From assembly GCA_003453735.1 (NCBI GenBank), contig DMNE01000386.1:1-5790 (forward strand): a stretch of DNA of 5,790 nucleotides, in the 5' to 3' direction. Positions 5,637 to 5,790 of this stretch are shown one piece after another (the stretch's first letter is position 1; each line of letters opens with the position of its first letter). A program made the translations under genes and the position numbers. This DNA is from Nitrospiraceae bacterium. Its GTDB lineage: Bacteria; Nitrospirota; Thermodesulfovibrionia; Thermodesulfovibrionales; UBA9159. Under the pieces are notes generated by a model. The model was not told where the DNA came from. It searched no databases and worked only from the letters and a program-made list of their open reading frames with translations.

Positions 5637-5790
5637 CGACTGGAAAACGTATAAGAAAAGCCCTCCGCCGTTTTATGGATCTCGACAGGTTGGCGGCACT
5701 ATATGAGGATGGAAACAGAAGATCTCAGAAGAAGAAAAACAAAGAATCGAAGAAAAAGCTCTTAAAAAGACCCAACGGTGGGAACATGAG
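5485..5790 (+). other. mixed-frame coding-like region at the right edge, possible broken or partial gene
   Basis: All three plus-strand frames contain protein-like stretches. One frame is free of stops from 5477 to the window end (over 100 codons) and includes KRIRKALRRFMDLDRLAALY, with an internal ATG at 5675, but then turns into an improbable lysine/asparagine-rich run. A second frame, from ATG 5575, gives a tryptophan- and tyrosine-rich peptide (VGEKWEYQRTNDWKTYKK), stops at TGA 5704, and then stays open to the end with a helical, charged KQKISEEEKQRIEEKALKK. The switch of plausible coding between frames near 5700-5715 suggests a frameshifted gene running off the right edge. No ribosome binding site or family is recognised. 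Confidence 0.35.

Noticed and set aside
5575..5790. Selenoprotein with UGA at 5704 read as selenocysteine
   Set aside because: The frame is open on both sides of the TGA, but no SECIS-like hairpin is visible just after it and no selenoprotein family motif is present; a frameshifted gene explains the pattern better.

Overview
The window looks like chromosomal DNA from a Gram-negative bacterium, most plausibly of the Desulfobacterota (deltaproteobacterial) type. This is an inference from three things: a DEAH-box helicase of the HrpB family, a CsgG-family secreted protein, and a GT-C/TMTC-like membrane protein that begins with a YDD motif, a type I associate with such genomes. No rRNA, tRNA, CRISPR array or intact mobile element is visible. 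The helicase gene is G+C-rich and cleanly coding, while both flanks (about 1-1240 and 5160-5790) are visibly more A+T-rich and hold broken or doubtful genes.

Left part (1-1248). The 5' end of a GT-C-fold membrane glycosyltransferase-like gene runs leftward off the window from a GTG start at 553. It carries a one-base frameshift near 76-80: the conserved HPIHTEA segment follows in another frame. Its probable promoter is an extended -10 at 591-599. From 600 to about 1018 there is no credible gene, only a cluster of hairpins; the largest is a 52-nt imperfect palindrome at 631-682. A promoter-like site (1019-1048) and an A+T-rich dyad (1078-1093) precede a tiny, possibly frameshifted ORF (1125-1193).

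Middle (1249-2543). A 290-residue exported CsgG-family protein is the only complete gene here, with a good ribosome binding site and signal peptide. Facing it on the other strand is a gene start that matches the first ~36 residues of HU-type DNA-binding proteins and then loses all similarity, so it is read as an HU remnant. The 158 bp between that remnant and hrpB contain an 8-bp inverted repeat.

Right part (2544-5790). A full-length HrpB helicase (843 aa, TTG start) has all the DEAH-box motifs and the characteristic HrpB C-terminus. A separate small gene follows (85 aa, family of unknown function) behind an extended -10 promoter. The final 300 bases show coding-like stretches in all three plus-strand frames and no single convincing gene; a broken or partial gene is likely.

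The genes do not form an obvious operon or joint pathway. Nothing here amounts to a clearly new system. The most useful observations are the frameshifted GT-C gene, the truncated HU gene, the hairpin cluster and the mixed-frame right end.
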